Shown piece after piece: positions 26,713-35,479 of a stretch of DNA of 64,000 bases. Source of the DNA: Hepsetus odoe (Eukaryota > Chordata > Actinopteri > Characiformes > Hepsetidae); the NCBI GenBank assembly GCA_017165825.1, contig CM029367.1, forward strand, positions 25,327,607-25,391,606, read 5' to 3'. Under the pieces are notes generated by a model. That model was not told where the DNA came from. It saw only the letters and a program-made list of their open reading frames with translations, and did not search any database. Positions within the stretch are counted from its first letter, which is position 1. Every line of letters starts with the position of its first letter. The translations under genes were made by a program, and so were the position numbers.

Positions 26713-27228
26713 TTAGCATCTCCAATCCGCCTCATGTACATGTCTTTAGATGGTGGAAGGAAACCGGAGCTCCTGGAGGAAACACACACAGACAGGGAGA
26801 ACATACAAACTTCACACAGAAAGGACCCGGACCGTCCCGTCTGGGAATTGGAATTTTAACCCAGAATGATTTTTAAAATTTAATTTTAAGACTTAACAGA
26901 GGGGGTTCTAAAAAAGCAGAATCATCATCAACGTCATGGATCTGAACTTTCTGTTTTCTTGTAATGATCTGTAGCTGTTCTCTCAGACAATGCTGGTTTA
27001 TCTGGCTGGTAATTCATCTTGACATATTAAGACCTTTAGGTCAGGATGAGCCAAAGTCCGCAGCTTTTATTATGATCAGTGCTAATTTGACCCATGTCCC
27101 ATGTTCCTCCCAGGTATCCGGAGAGCTTGCTTCATGAACGTTACGTATCAAGTCCGGCTCGTGGCCTCCCTCACACTCCTCCACAGAGACCCATCCCTCC
27201 CCCACCTGTACCACGACGACCACGGTGA
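11315..27228 (+). CDS. pik3ap1: PIK3AP1 (BCAP), whole gene, 16 coding exons
   Basis: B-cell adaptor for phosphoinositide 3-kinase, a cytoplasmic adaptor. In the family, phosphorylated YxxM motifs recruit the PI3K p85 SH2 domains downstream of the B-cell receptor and CD19, and the TIR-like domain connects to Toll-like receptor signalling. Joining the exons listed separately gives an uninterrupted frame of 922 codons plus stop. Order: TIR-like domain (residues about 1-135), enlarged acidic/Ser insert with heptad repeats (136-275), DBB domain (about 275-420), ankyrin-like segment (about 430-490), YxxM region (about 500-550), acidic linker, a MKTPGQRQLI helical block, and a Pro-rich C-terminus. 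The human protein is about 805 residues; most of the extra length is the insert. Exon phases all agree. The ATG at 11315 fits the family start region, but a short upstream coding exon is possible. Identity is well supported by block-by-block match and by SORBS1 next door. Confidence 0.93.
12347..12807 (+). CDS. pik3ap1: PIK3AP1 exon: enlarged acidic/serine insert
   Basis: 461 bases, phase 1 to 0. It joins the TIR-like domain to the DBB domain. In human BCAP the matching stretch is about 46 residues; here it is 154. The middle (12505-12651) is seven tandem heptads of the type YDQSDSE/HDQSVSV. The exon ends with CLIVQPNRILCG, matching the start of the DBB domain. The base composition is not otherwise odd. 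Confidence 0.88.
12505..12651 (+). repeat. 21-bp coding minisatellite, seven heptads
   Basis: Seven consecutive seven-residue units: YDQSDSE, HDQSTAM, NDHSTLD, YDQSDSE, YVCSASE, HDQSVSV and YDLSASE. The consensus is [YH]DQSxSE. No unit is frameshifted, so the frame has been kept under selection or is recent. Confidence 0.9.
13147..13288 (+). CDS. pik3ap1: PIK3AP1 exon: DBB domain, part 1
   Basis: Acceptor ATATTTTCAG, donor GTGAGT, phase 0 to 1. Codes TQEDVYLIMVNKLN..VEVEF..NEFTVRAQSP, matching the first half of the DBB (Dof/BCAP/BANK) domain. Confidence 0.9.
13772..13914 (+). CDS. pik3ap1: PIK3AP1 exon: DBB domain, part 2
   Basis: Acceptor GCTTACAG, donor GTAATG, phase 1 to 0. Codes DMPAGDVSLHLYSDE..AVTYYTHMEEI..NPIQFICQ. 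It holds a YTHM (13846-13857), equivalent in position to YTDM of human BCAP. Confidence 0.92.
14109..14176. repeat. 22-23 bp tandem repeat, three copies
   Basis: The unit CATTTTGTGATTCAAAAATC plus AG, or its CAGCAAATCAG variant, is repeated three times in PIK3AP1 intron 4 of the coding set. Confidence 0.9.
14752..14877 (+). repeat. SINE tail module with a perfect 14-bp target-site duplication
   Basis: 126 bp with GGCGACCTGTCCAGGG, GAGCTGGGATGGACTGCAGC and GGACAAGCGGCCCAGAAAATG, the second tail type of the hybrid SINE but without its tRNA head. It is flanked by identical CAGCCTATTTAGTT at 14738-14751 and 14878-14891. This marks a retroposition event of a 5'-truncated or independent unit. Confidence 0.9.
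14935..15192 (+). repeat. tRNA-derived SINE
   Basis: Complete copy in the intron after the DBB exons: head GGGGCAGCGTTGGCCTAG, the CCAGTAGGTTGCCCT block, and a tail ending near GAATGGTCACTTTCA. Confidence 0.85.
15982..16215. repeat. Poly-G tract and unclassified repeat
   Basis: A run of 15 G at 15982-15996 precedes a segment (from about 16028: CTAGCTAGAACTCT, GGGAATGCCATCC, ATCTTAGACT) that resembles 9305-9535. It is a probable diverged interspersed repeat. Confidence 0.45.
16369..16501 (+). CDS. pik3ap1: PIK3AP1 exon: DBB domain end
   Basis: Acceptor CTTTTTCAG, donor GTAAGA, phase 0 to 1. Codes AFNITKNASDELDDLLTNSL then KNQMPANGLQVFGIGQLEQE, matching DKLLTESLKNNIPASGLHLF of human BCAP. Confidence 0.92.
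16835..17031 (+). CDS. pik3ap1: PIK3AP1 exon: ankyrin-like segment
   Basis: Acceptor GACATTCAG, donor GTAAGT, phase 1 to 0. Codes LPTLLHFSAKYGLKKLTSML then LQCPGALQAYSVLNKNGDYP and ends RQFMDNYV, nearly identical to the ankyrin-like region of human BCAP. Confidence 0.95.
17403..17485. repeat. (TA)n(CA)n microsatellite
   Basis: A short TA run followed by about 30 CA units in a PIK3AP1 intron. Confidence 0.95.
17966..18134 (+). CDS. pik3ap1: PIK3AP1 exon: YxxM motifs
   Basis: Acceptor CCATCAAG (AAG type), donor GTAAGT, phase 0 to 1. Codes ETADLVKCQIDESMEK..TDIYEPM..EDIYESMMELNPEMEL. YEPM (18032-18043) and YESM (18095-18106) are p85 SH2-type sites, matching the two YESM motifs of human BCAP. 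Confidence 0.93.
18300..18512 (-). repeat. tRNA-derived SINE, minus strand, degraded
   Basis: The tail GTGAAAGTGACAATGTGTC is at the left. The middle blocks (ATGCTCAAAGATTCCTTAGG, CAACCTACTAGTCC) are recognisable, and the head is largely lost. Confidence 0.65.
18698..18769 (+). CDS. pik3ap1: PIK3AP1 exon: 72-nt exon with YEDL in place of YVEM
   Basis: Acceptor CTCTTTAG, donor GTAAGA, phase 1 to 1. With the split codon it reads YEDLSIALNESQNPEEAM then LRKFFEG. Human BCAP has YVEM here, so the third p85-binding motif is not a YxxM in this fish. Confidence 0.9.
19051..19311 (+). CDS. pik3ap1: PIK3AP1 exon: acidic linker
   Basis: Acceptor GTTCAATCAG, donor GTAGGA, phase 1 to 1. Codes VKTEEYPETLQEHLVD..EEEEDPYRICEPEEIYDTVDD..RPPAPIPR. 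EEIYDTVDD matches EDVYHTVDD and RPPAPIPR matches RPPVPVPR of human BCAP, a small SH3-type proline motif. Confidence 0.92.
19755..19817 (+). CDS. pik3ap1: PIK3AP1 exon: short variable linker
   Basis: Acceptor TTTCTGCAG, donor GTATGA, 63 bases, phase 1 to 1. Codes VFCSKESLYSSNNHTETKPS, poorly conserved, as in mammals. Supported by splice sites and phase. Confidence 0.75.
20187..20383 (+). CDS. pik3ap1: PIK3AP1 exon: MKTPGQRQLI block
   Basis: Acceptor TTCCCTTAG, donor GTACTG, phase 1 to 0. Codes DPYAGMKTPGQRQLISLQER and VEEAVQEFKAWQFDQEKRSQ, almost the same as human BCAP (DPFAGMKTPGQRQLITLQEQ). Confidence 0.95.
20529..20601 (+). CDS. pik3ap1: PIK3AP1 exon: basic helical segment
   Basis: Acceptor CACCTTTAG, donor GTAAGA, phase 0 to 1. 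Codes ENIQRLRDSIVRRHKERGRG, matching ENLKRLRDSITRRQREKQKS in human, a charged and probably helical stretch. Confidence 0.93.
21069..21236 (+). CDS. pik3ap1: PIK3AP1 exon: LEITAP segment
   Basis: Acceptor CTTAAACAG, donor GTGAGT, phase 1 to 1. Begins ELEITAPLQRSLQWG (human DLEITVPIRHSQHLP) and ends GTWQTGSASSTSS. Confidence 0.9.
22013..22280 (+). repeat. tRNA-derived SINE of a second subfamily
   Basis: Starts GAGGGCAGTCATGGTCTAATG GTTAGAGAAG, an A-box-like head distinct from the common SINE. The rest (GAAGTACCTTTGGGC, ACTGCCCCCAGGGTG) is diverged. Confidence 0.55.
22283..22535 (+). repeat. Diverged tRNA-derived SINE
   Basis: The head GGCCAGTGGTGCCTAGTGG, the AAGTAGGTTACCGTGAGGTA block and the ATTCGCTTTCACTT tail mark an old copy lying directly behind another SINE. 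Confidence 0.65.
23175..23424. repeat. Compound (GT)n microsatellite
   Basis: About 250 bases of GT with GTGAGA, GTCAGT, GGTGTTT and GTGTTT interruptions. The open frames here in both directions are repeat artefacts. Confidence 0.95.
24834..24904 (+). CDS. pik3ap1: PIK3AP1 exon: serine-rich segment
   Basis: Acceptor CTGAAAAG, donor GTGAGC, phase 1 to 0. Codes SSGSNRLSTLSTISYSSGAD, matching SNRSSTRSLLSVSSGMEGD in human. Confidence 0.9.
25375..25472 (+). CDS. pik3ap1: PIK3AP1 exon: proline-rich segment
   Basis: Acceptor GGCTGAAG, donor GTGAGC, phase 0 to 2. Codes EPQEIAPPPPRPRRPEAAPT then LPPPRVPPRTPD, a set of potential SH3-binding PxxP cores. Confidence 0.9.
26187..26370. repeat. Partial copy of long-TIR MITE
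   Basis: Shares ACCACCAGTGAGCAGG, TGGATTATTCTCAGCAC and a CCACCTTGTAGAA piece with the element at 32286-32768, but is shorter by deletion. Confidence 0.65.
26520..26870 (+). repeat. Mermaid-like repeat with (CA)n insertion
   Basis: CACTCACTCACTC, TTTGAGCCACTTGTCC, CTGGAGCCTATCCCAGCTC, then a CA tract (26625-26710), TTTAGCATCTCCAAT, CATGTCTTTAGATGGTGG and CACAGAAAGGACCCGGACC. This order is common in fish interspersed repeats. Confidence 0.8.
27114..27228 (+). CDS. pik3ap1: PIK3AP1 last coding exon
   Basis: Acceptor TCCTCCCAG, phase 2 in. Codes RYPESLLHERYVSSPARGLP then HTPPQRPIPPPPVPRRPR and a TGA at 27226-27228. Human BCAP ends RETFHPPPPVPPRGR, so the terminal SH3-type proline motif is conserved. 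Confidence 0.95.
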
Positions 27229-27435
27229 TCACCACCTCCCCCTTGGTTTTGTGCCAGTAAAATCAAGCTTGTGGAACTTAAAAATGAACAATGTGTGAAG
27301 CAGACAGCCATGAAACATAGACTGTTCTTTCTGACTGCCCTCTTGTGGCCATGACAACTGCAAAGGATTCCTGCAACACATGATCAGCAAAAGTAGAGCA
27401 TAAAAACTATTCAATAAATACATTCAGATTTTACA
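27229..27435 (+). terminator. pik3ap1: PIK3AP1 3' untranslated region and poly(A) signal
   Basis: The first AATAAA after the stop is at 27413-27418, giving a short UTR of about 200 bases if used. The exact cleavage point cannot be read from sequence alone. Confidence 0.65.
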
Positions 27436-27783
27436 TGAAAATAAAAATGAAGTAATCACATGCTTCCTCATAAGTTAAATTGTTTAAAACATTAAAGACA
27501 TTTTATTAAATCATTTGAAATGTCCATGGCTTCATCAGGAGTATGTAGTGGTTAAAACAAATCAATTTTTACCATAAAATCAACTTTTATTGCTTGTTTT
27601 TAATTCTCACAAAACACTGAACAGTTAAGATGCCTCTCTTTCTATGTGGTGAAAACTTGATAAAAGAAGCTGTCGGTGAGAGCGAGTAACAGAGCAGTGT
27701 GCAGGGTTCAGGGAAGCAGTTCACTCTCTGCAGAGTCATTCAAATTTAACTGAACATATCTTTTTCATATCTTTTTCAACATA

Positions 27784-28331
27784 CAGTACTGTGCAAAAGT
27801 TTTAGGCAGGTGTGGGAAAAATGCTGTAAACAAAGAATGCTTTCAGAAATGGAAGTGTTGATCATTTATTTTCATCAATCAACAAAATGCAGTGAATGAA
27901 CAAAAGAGAATCTAAATCAAATCAATATTTGGTGTGACCACCCTTTGCCTTCAAAACAGCATCAGTTCTTCTAGGTACACTTGCACACAGTTTATGAAGG
28001 AACTCGGCTGGTCGGTTGTTCAAAACATCTTGGAGAACTAACCACAGATCTTCTGTGGATGTAGCTTCCTCACATCCTTCTGTCTCTTCATGTAATCCAG
28101 ACACACTGGATGATGTTGAGATCAGGGCTCTGTGGGGCCAGAAGAACTGATGCTGGTTTGAAGGCAAAAGGTAGAAACACCAAATATTGATCTGATTTAG
28201 ATTTTTCTTTTGTTCGCTCACTTTGCCTTTTGCAAATTGATAAAAAATAAAAAAATCATTATTTATATTTCTGAAAGCATTCTTTGTTTGCAGCATTTTT
28301 TTCACACTTGCCTAAAACTTTTGCACAGAAC

Positions 28332-28333
<2 letters not shown>
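27784..28333 (-). mobile_element. Internally deleted Tc1/mariner element (copy 2)
   Basis: Left end TACAGTACTGTGCAAAAG, right end TTGCACAGAACTG. The reverse strand retains the transposase C-terminus (27925-28140), ending LKAKGGHTKY, with a frameshift relative to copy 1. It has the same internal junction as copy 1 (AGCATCAGTTCTTCTGGCCC joined to CACAGAGCCCTGATCTCAAC). About 550 bp, opposite orientation to copy 1, in the gap between PIK3AP1 and SORBS1. Confidence 0.9.

Positions 28334-28371
<38 letters not shown>
28332..28371. repeat. (GT)n(AT)n microsatellite
   Basis: Dinucleotide run directly at the right terminus of the Tc1 element. Confidence 0.9.
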
Positions 28372-28637
28372 CTTCAAGAAACAAGTGAAAGAAACAGAAG
28401 TTGATCTAACATTACTTTAGTGTTTTTTTTCTTGTCATGAGTAACTACTTTAAGTCTTGTGTAAACTGAGACCAAAGTCTTTTTAACTTTTAAAGCTACT
28501 TTCTCTCATTTTAGTAGAAATGTCTAACTCCACCATGTAAAGTATTTGTCTAGTTAATTTTATTTTACCCTTTTTGATTAATCTGTGTTTAAGTCTTATT
28601 TTGCAAAAAATACTTATTTTGCTTTATTTTGTGATAG

Positions 28638-28876
28638 GGCAGCGGTGGCCTAGTGGTTAGGGAGTTTGACCCCTGGATAGGAAGATTGTGGGTTTGATTC
28701 CCTCACCAGTAGGTTGCCCTGAGGTACCCTTGAGCAAGGTACCGTCCCCGTCACTGCTCCCCAGGCGCTTTCAATAGCTGCCCCCTGCTGCACGTGGGTG
28801 TATGGGTGAAATGCAGAGGTTGAATTTCGTTGTGCTGCGTTTCACAATGACAAGGGTAGTCACTTTCACTTTAGTC
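28638..28876 (+). repeat. tRNA-derived SINE, well preserved
   Basis: GGGCAGCGGTGGCCTAGTGG, B-box GGTTTGATTCCC, and the tail TTTCACAATGACAAGGGTAG. It lies about 130 bases before the SORBS1 promoter region. Confidence 0.9.
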
Positions 28877-28908
28877 ACATTAACCTACATTTCCATTGTT
28901 GTGGATGT

Positions 28909-28941
28909 CATCTATCTATCCATCCATCCATCCATCCATCC
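28909..28941. repeat. (ATCC)n microsatellite
   Basis: About eight tetranucleotide units just upstream of the SORBS1 promoter. Confidence 0.9.
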
Positions 28942-28984
28942 AGCCATGTGTACTGCTTCAGCGGTGTTGCAGATGTTCTGCTGA

Positions 28985-29220
28985 AAGTCAAGCTGATTGG
29001 GATTTTTCGTCCCACCAATCCTACCTCAGGGGGTGGACGCTACCAGCCAATTGGAGCTCAGGGGGCGGGGTTTGTGAGAGAATTGATGGTGGGGGGGGGG
29101 GTAATCGGGAGCGCGCGGAGTCAGTTTAAAGAGCAGCGGGCGCGCGCGGCAGTGCGAGGGACGCGCGGCGGTTCAGCGGGGAAGCTGGAGTGTTTTCGCG
29201 GACAGGTCAGTGCGGGAATC
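28985..29220 (+). promoter_or_regulatory. sorbs1: Probable SORBS1 promoter and noncoding exon 1
   Basis: The only strongly CpG-rich block in the window (about 29100-29220). Upstream are three CCAAT boxes (inverted 28996-29000, direct 29015-29019 and 29047-29051), a GC box GGGGGCGGGG (29061-29070) and a TTTAAA (29125-29130). A transcription start near 29155 and an exon ending at 29205 (GGACAG/GTCAGT) would follow. It sits on the same strand and upstream of SORBS1. Assigning it to SORBS1 is inference, since the first coding exon is not identified. Confidence 0.65.
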
Positions 29221-29404
29221 ACTAGTTACTGAACACCAAACCTTGAATGTCTGTGGCGAACCGTAGGCATCACACCGAATCTCTGGCCTGAAGCCAAGCC
29301 GCTGCTCTGTGCGGCGTGTGGTCCTGGCAGCGATCTCACACCTGACAGCAGGCAGGACTCCATGTGTTCCTCTGCTCGGAGTGCTCTTGAGTAGTGGAGG
29401 GATG

Positions 29405-29408
<4 letters not shown>

Positions 29409-29449
<41 letters not shown>
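29409..29449. repeat. (GT)n microsatellite
   Basis: About 20 GT units shortly after the promoter region. Confidence 0.95.
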
Positions 29450-29450
<1 letters not shown>

Positions 29451-32285
29451 GAGTAGACAGAGGCAAATTTGTATTCTGCAGAAAAAGGCCAAAGAAATCT
29501 GCCCATCCTTAAGCAGCACTCACATGCAGCCAAATAAGGCATTGCAGCCTGGGTTAGGCAGGCGCAGCTAAGAGGCTTTAGACCCACTTTGACAGAGGGA
29601 TCTAAACACATCATGGGCTTTAGCTGCACACTGCTGCTTTACTGAGTCAGCCCATTCTCCTATAGGCCTCTAAAAAGTGCCCACTTCATGCTTGTTAATG
29701 CTGAGTGAGACGGGACATGGATACTGGATGCTTCACAGCAACCCGGTTTGTCCTAATGGGATGCAGATACTGCGGCATGGGCCGAGTTGTGTGCCAAGCA
29801 TGGACCTGCATCCACATATGGGCAGAGTTTTAAGAAAATGACAATAAACTGAAACGTTCATGAAGATAGCAGTGTCTACATGTGCTTCCGTTAATCCTGA
29901 ACAATGTGGCCTCATCACCCACACCTGAATAAATCATGCGTCGACTCTGGCCTACACTTGTAGACTGGTTGTGGGATCTACTTGCCAGGCATGAGTAGAT
30001 GCTATCATTCTTGTTTTCTTTTTGTCTGGTAAAAAATGAAGAGGTCATCACCAAATGAAGTTAACAGGAGAAAAGGTGAAGCAAAAAGTATAAAGCAAGT
30101 TGACGACGGAGGTGAGGGGACCTGCGCTTCTGTTCAGATCCCTTCTGGTATCTTAAGAACAGACAAAATACACAGTTTTCCCGCCGAAGCCCTAAACAAT
30201 CAGCCTAGGATACATCTGGAGAAGTTCAAGAATGAGGCTAAAAAGTAATGGACGCCTACTGTACAACACAGACTTGTATTTGTCTTGATGAAAAGCTGTA
30301 AATCTGAGTTTTCAGTTGACCATTCCTTTAATATTTTTGAACACTTTGCTGTTGCCTTTTTGGTCAGCATAATAAAGAAGTGTCGAGGTGCTCCGCCTTG
30401 TATGGTCATACTGTTTAATACGTCAAAGTCTTCTGCATATTTGCTGTGCAGGAATATTTTTTGGCAAAGTTTCAAATTGTAGTTAATCTTAGAGACGCAT
30501 TTGTTTTAAAATGTCTAAATGGCTTCATCATATGGATAAACTTTGCAGATTTGTCACACCTGCTAAGCAGTTGAGCTGTCCAGTTACTAAAACAAGTGTT
30601 ATCCTGTAATGAAGTCATTCTGGCATGTCAGTGGATCAAGAGATTATTTAATTTTCAGTCGGGCAAGCCGTTGGGAAATAGTGAAGCTTTAAACCTAATT
30701 ATAATTCAGTGGCTTGTAGGAAGCCTACTTATAGCACTTTAGCTAAAGCTGTTGGATCTGTGGATGCTGCCTACCTGAGTGAAACTACTTTTTTTGACTT
30801 TCTTTGGACCAAAAGAACCGAGCCATTTCTTGTGTCCCCGTCTGCAAAACGGTACTACTGCATGCATGTGTTTGAGGCATGGGCTCTCATAGGCCAAGGA
30901 TAAATCATGTGTCCTGGACAGAGTTTCCTTAACCCTTTAAAAGGCCCGAGCCCACCAGCAGGTCCAGACTTGTTACACTCCCTCCTATAAGTGAATAATA
31001 GCTCTGCTAGTTAATGGGGTTCATGTAGTCGCTTAGTAACAAGCATTAAGGTATAACTGTCCTGGGAGTAAACTAGACTAATTTGCTGGGAGATTCCAGC
31101 ATTTGGGTGAAATTCCAACGTTAGCCTATCTGGATGCCGGCTCCTGCTTCTGATTGATGAATAATTTGTGTTGGCCGGTTAATTTTTTATAACCGTTGTG
31201 TAGAGTCATGTTTCTTGTGTCCAGTGTTCTGGGTAGACAGTTAGAAGTGTCATGGAACTCAGCTTCAAGGATTTGGCACTGTTAAACTGTACAGCAACTG
31301 TAATGCAGACAGACAGTGCGATCAAGCTCATGATCACTCTGATATTTTGTAGTCATTAAGCTACTGTTTTGTTGTTGTTTGACCTCATTGAAGATTCCTT
31401 TTCAATTATTGCTACTTATGGCTGTTACTGATGGGAAATTTGGCCTTTATAATCAGGTTATAAGCACTGGTGTTGCAGCTGATGGCGGCAGTGAACATGG
31501 ATGTGTTAGGTAATGGATGAGGGACTTCGTACATGCTGCAATCTGATGGGATTTTCCTCTTAAGATCCACATGATACAGCAGCTGATTCCCTATTCTTTC
31601 CTCGTTCAGAAAAGTGACATGTTTTCAAAGCAGCAATTATGTTGCTGCTGATTAAGCCCTTTGTTTCGTCCTGTCAGTGGATCGTAAATAATGGTTAGAA
31701 TGATCTGGTAATGGCATGGTCATTGCACTATAAACACCCATCAGCGCTGCAATGATTGAGGAGTTGTCCACCGGATGTTTCTTCCACAGACACCTGACTC
31801 TCTCTGTCCACATAGTGTTAATGTTACCCCACGTTGCCTAGCAACCCTCTGTCTTCCCCCTCACCCCTCCTTGTGAGAGTGGCACTCAAAGTGTGTGTGC
31901 ATGTGCGAGTACATGCGCGCGTTTTTGTAAGTGCTATGCATTTCAAGGTCTTTGTGCACAAAGCAGCATACTAATGAATTAAAGTAAACAAGGCGGCACA
32001 CAGACAAATTTACGGTTCAGTTTGGATGGCGCTGACAGATTTCTCTCGTTGGCCTTGCGGAATTGTAGAGCAGCTGGCACAGATACGGCTGTTTGGCTGG
32101 GAAGACCTCTGCTTAAAGATGCAGATCACATTGACCACACACAAGCCATGTCAGAGAATATTTACATTGAATAGCTACTTCCTACCCTGTCTTTACACGC
32201 ACTGTCCATTTTATCCGCACATGTGTAGTTTACATTTACAGACTGTAATCCATCTGTAAATCATCAATGTTCAGGATCCCCACAA

Positions 32286-32649
32286 GACCACCAGTGAGCA
32301 GGTATCAGGAGGTGGATCATTGTCAGCACAGCAATGAAACTGACATGGCATGGTGTGTGTTGCACAGAGTGGGTCACAAGCAGCAGTGCCCCTGGAGTTT
32401 TATACCCTTCAGTTTAATTTCAAGGCTCCACCTACAATAGTTCATCCTCCAAAAAAATAAATGAAAACGGTGTCCTTTGGCCACAAACTGACTGATGAAG
32501 GACAAGAGGATCAAAGAGACTGTGCAGCTTCAAATGCACAATCATCAATAACTACATCCCGAGGTGAAGTGACAAGTTAGATGTGTCTGATAAAGAGGAC
32601 AGTAAGGGGACACAGAATAAAAGCTTCTACAGCATTGCTGGGTCTGATG

Positions 32650-32694
<45 letters not shown>

Positions 32695-32768
32695 TATTTC
32701 ACTACCATGTCAGTGTAACTACTGTGTTGGGAATGACCACCCAGATAATGCATGCTCACTGATGATGA
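32286..32768. mobile_element. MITE with long terminal inverted repeats
   Basis: The left end reads ACCACCAGTGAGCAGG..GGTGGATCATTGTCAGCAC..ACTGACATGG. The right end is its diverged reverse complement (CCATGTCAGT..GAATGACCACCCAG..ATGCTCACTGATG). A CA microsatellite (32652-32691) lies within. I recall this element as very common in characin, catfish and knifefish genomes. Confidence 0.75.
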
Positions 32769-35479
32769 CCATTGAGGATGACTGATGAAAATGATGCAGA
32801 GAACAGATGAAATGAACAATAAAGGGGAGGGGGGTGAACCTAATGAAAGGGCATAAAAGTGTTTGCGGTGATTCTTTGCACGTTCAGAAACATTTAATCA
32901 TTTTATACCCAGCTGGCACATTGCGAGGATTAGGTTAATTCTGTAGCTTAATCTCTTATTGGTTTTATCAGAGCACTTTTAGTTCACTGTTCGGTCTGCA
33001 AGTTTGTGTGTGTGTGTGTTTGTGTGTGTACCCAGCTCACATAGTTGCATAAGTGTGTTATCGTTCTTTATAAAGGTCCTGTTGTGGCATTATTACTCAA
33101 TAGTGAGTTCTAGAGGCTTCCATGATGGTGCCTCCATTATGGAAGCACTTGAAATGGCTGGATTATCATAGGGCTGTTTTTAGGTGTGACGGAACAGTCT
33201 GCATCCCCCGACCAAATTATCAGTCCATACTCACATAACAGAAGGCTCTGAAACAGTTGTCACAGTCTGCATTCCACACACTAACTGAGAAATTTCTCCT
33301 GAAGAGGCAATTGCATTAGCAATCTAGCAGCATGACAAGCAGCCAGAACAGTACAGGAGTGTGATCTGATGATCATATCGGAATGGATTTTGTCAGGATC
33401 TCTATTCTGATATGAGTTGAATGAGTATTTGTGTGTCTGTCTTCACATGACATCTTAGCTAAGAGTGCTGTTTACTGTAAAATAACTCCACGACCGACAT
33501 AAAATACCAATAATGCTCAGACATTTAATATCATTTGGAGTTTCAAATCTTTAATTTAATTTGGAGTATTTGCACTGACACTGTTGTTTTCTATCTTAGA
33601 CTTAATAAAACAGCAAAGACTTAAATAAGATAAATATGATGGCCCTGACAGGGCAGCTTCCCAATTTATTTCTCTTTTTTGAATCTGGTAACTGCCTCTT
33701 ATTTTCCATCTGTTTCCCAGTTCTGTAATGATTCAATGAAATTCATAAATCATTTATCTTCATTTAATTGAGAACTGAGCATTATAATGGGGCAATATTT
33801 GGAATAAACAGGGTACTTTAAAGTGTCATTAATTAAATTAGCCCAGAGTGAACACCCGTGCCACTGATTGTCTAAAATAAGTATGTCTGCCTTAATAAAA
33901 TTATTCCCGTCTTTGTTTTGTTATTAATAATTGCATACTTTTTTATATTTTTACTGCATTTTTAAGATAAATGTCCCAAAGATGGAGAGCGTCAGTGATG
34001 CAAAATTACATCAATTTGTTTGTTCGGTTATATGTTTTATTATATGTGTAGCTGGTTTACCAAATGCAAATCCCAGGTCCCATTTAGATTGAAAAACCAT
34101 TTCAATCAAACTCACTGATGAACCCTGATGATTTTTTAAAACTCGAATCAGACCAAAGAAACCAGTCATGAATCATTTAAGAGATTAAAGATTAGAAGAT
34201 CATGATGAAAATGAGTCGAAAGTGGCTTTAAACGTGCCTGTTTGGTCTGTGTTGCTGTGAAGTTGCTGTGTGTGTTTGTTAAAATAGAAAATGTTAGGAG
34301 TGTTAGAATGTGACCCAGTCATTTCTGCTTGAAGGACTTGTAAATGAAAGGTGATTTACGCTGGTTTGTAGGTTATGCAAGATATGTGACCTGCCCCTTT
34401 TCACACACGAATCTCAATGATGTGTGAGGAACGAAAGAGCAACGAATGCATCATTAAGTAAACAATTGACACCAAAGTGTGGCAGTCAAATCCCATCCAT
34501 TCCTACAAATGGCCAAATATTTATAGCCAGCGTCATGCTCTGTGGATGACACCTTTAGGGTACACTGCTTTATAACGGAGGCTGTAGCATTTCCTCTCAT
34601 TAGAACCAATTTTAGTCAGATCAGGAAACTTTTGTAAGACAGGAAACCTTTATAAGGCTTATAGGACTTTTTCATAGCTTAGACTGCAAACACTTTCAGG
34701 TTAGTCATTTGAGTAATAGATGGAGAAAAGGTCATTTTAGTCCATTTCTAAATATCAGGTAGGACCTTTGTCATTTTTCATTCACACTCCGGTGTCAGTT
34801 GGGCTAAACTGTCTTTTGTTGTCTGCTTTTCCTCATCAACATCGGTCAGGGCCTTTTAAGCAGTGGGTCACACTCCGGGGCTTTGTATGTAAATACCTTT
34901 CCGTATCTCTATAATATATGATGCAATACTTGTGAAAAAATCTTGGGGTTAACTGACAGAAACAGCTTTCTAAAAGAAATTGAGGCGAACATCGATGGCG
35001 GTTTACAGCACCTAGACTTCACTTTTTCTTGTAATTCACCAACATTGATCCTTGGAGATGTATTAAGGCTCTCTTCACTTTATGATTAAACTCTTACAGG
35101 CAAGTTTAAAATCTGTTATAGCTGATATCCACTTTTTTCACTTTCAGGTGAGTATACACTTGTGAAGGTCAACACACTTCTCCTTCATTTGGTATTTGTG
35201 TCTCTTATCTTTCCCCTGCGTCACCTCATATTTGAATCCAAATGAAGTCAGGGAATAGTTCGAAGGTCCTTACATGCTCCAATCAATTAAAAATGTAGAA
35301 TTTAAAGGGGAAACACAATCATTTCAAGGGAGGCTTATATTTGTGGCACATATTTTTGTTGAAAATAATGATTACTTTTATCATTAATGCTCATAGAGAG
35401 TAAAGAGCCTCAGTAGCAAACCTTTAAAATTAAAATCTAAGAACAATTTACTCACTGAGTTTAAACCCTGATGTTTTGA

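Larger units (their letters stand above)
25473..27113 (+). other. pik3ap1: Last PIK3AP1 intron
   Basis: 1.64 kb. It holds a partial MITE (26187-26370) and a Mermaid-like repeat with a long CA tract (26520-26870). The rest is AT-rich sequence without recognised features. Confidence 0.8.

Noticed and set aside
35079..35150. 22-codon frame ending at a perfect CAG/GTGAGT, considered as SORBS1 first coding exon
   Set aside because: The phase would fit but the peptide has no similarity to SORBS N-termini, and the donor follows a pyrimidine-rich acceptor-like tract, suggesting a decoy.
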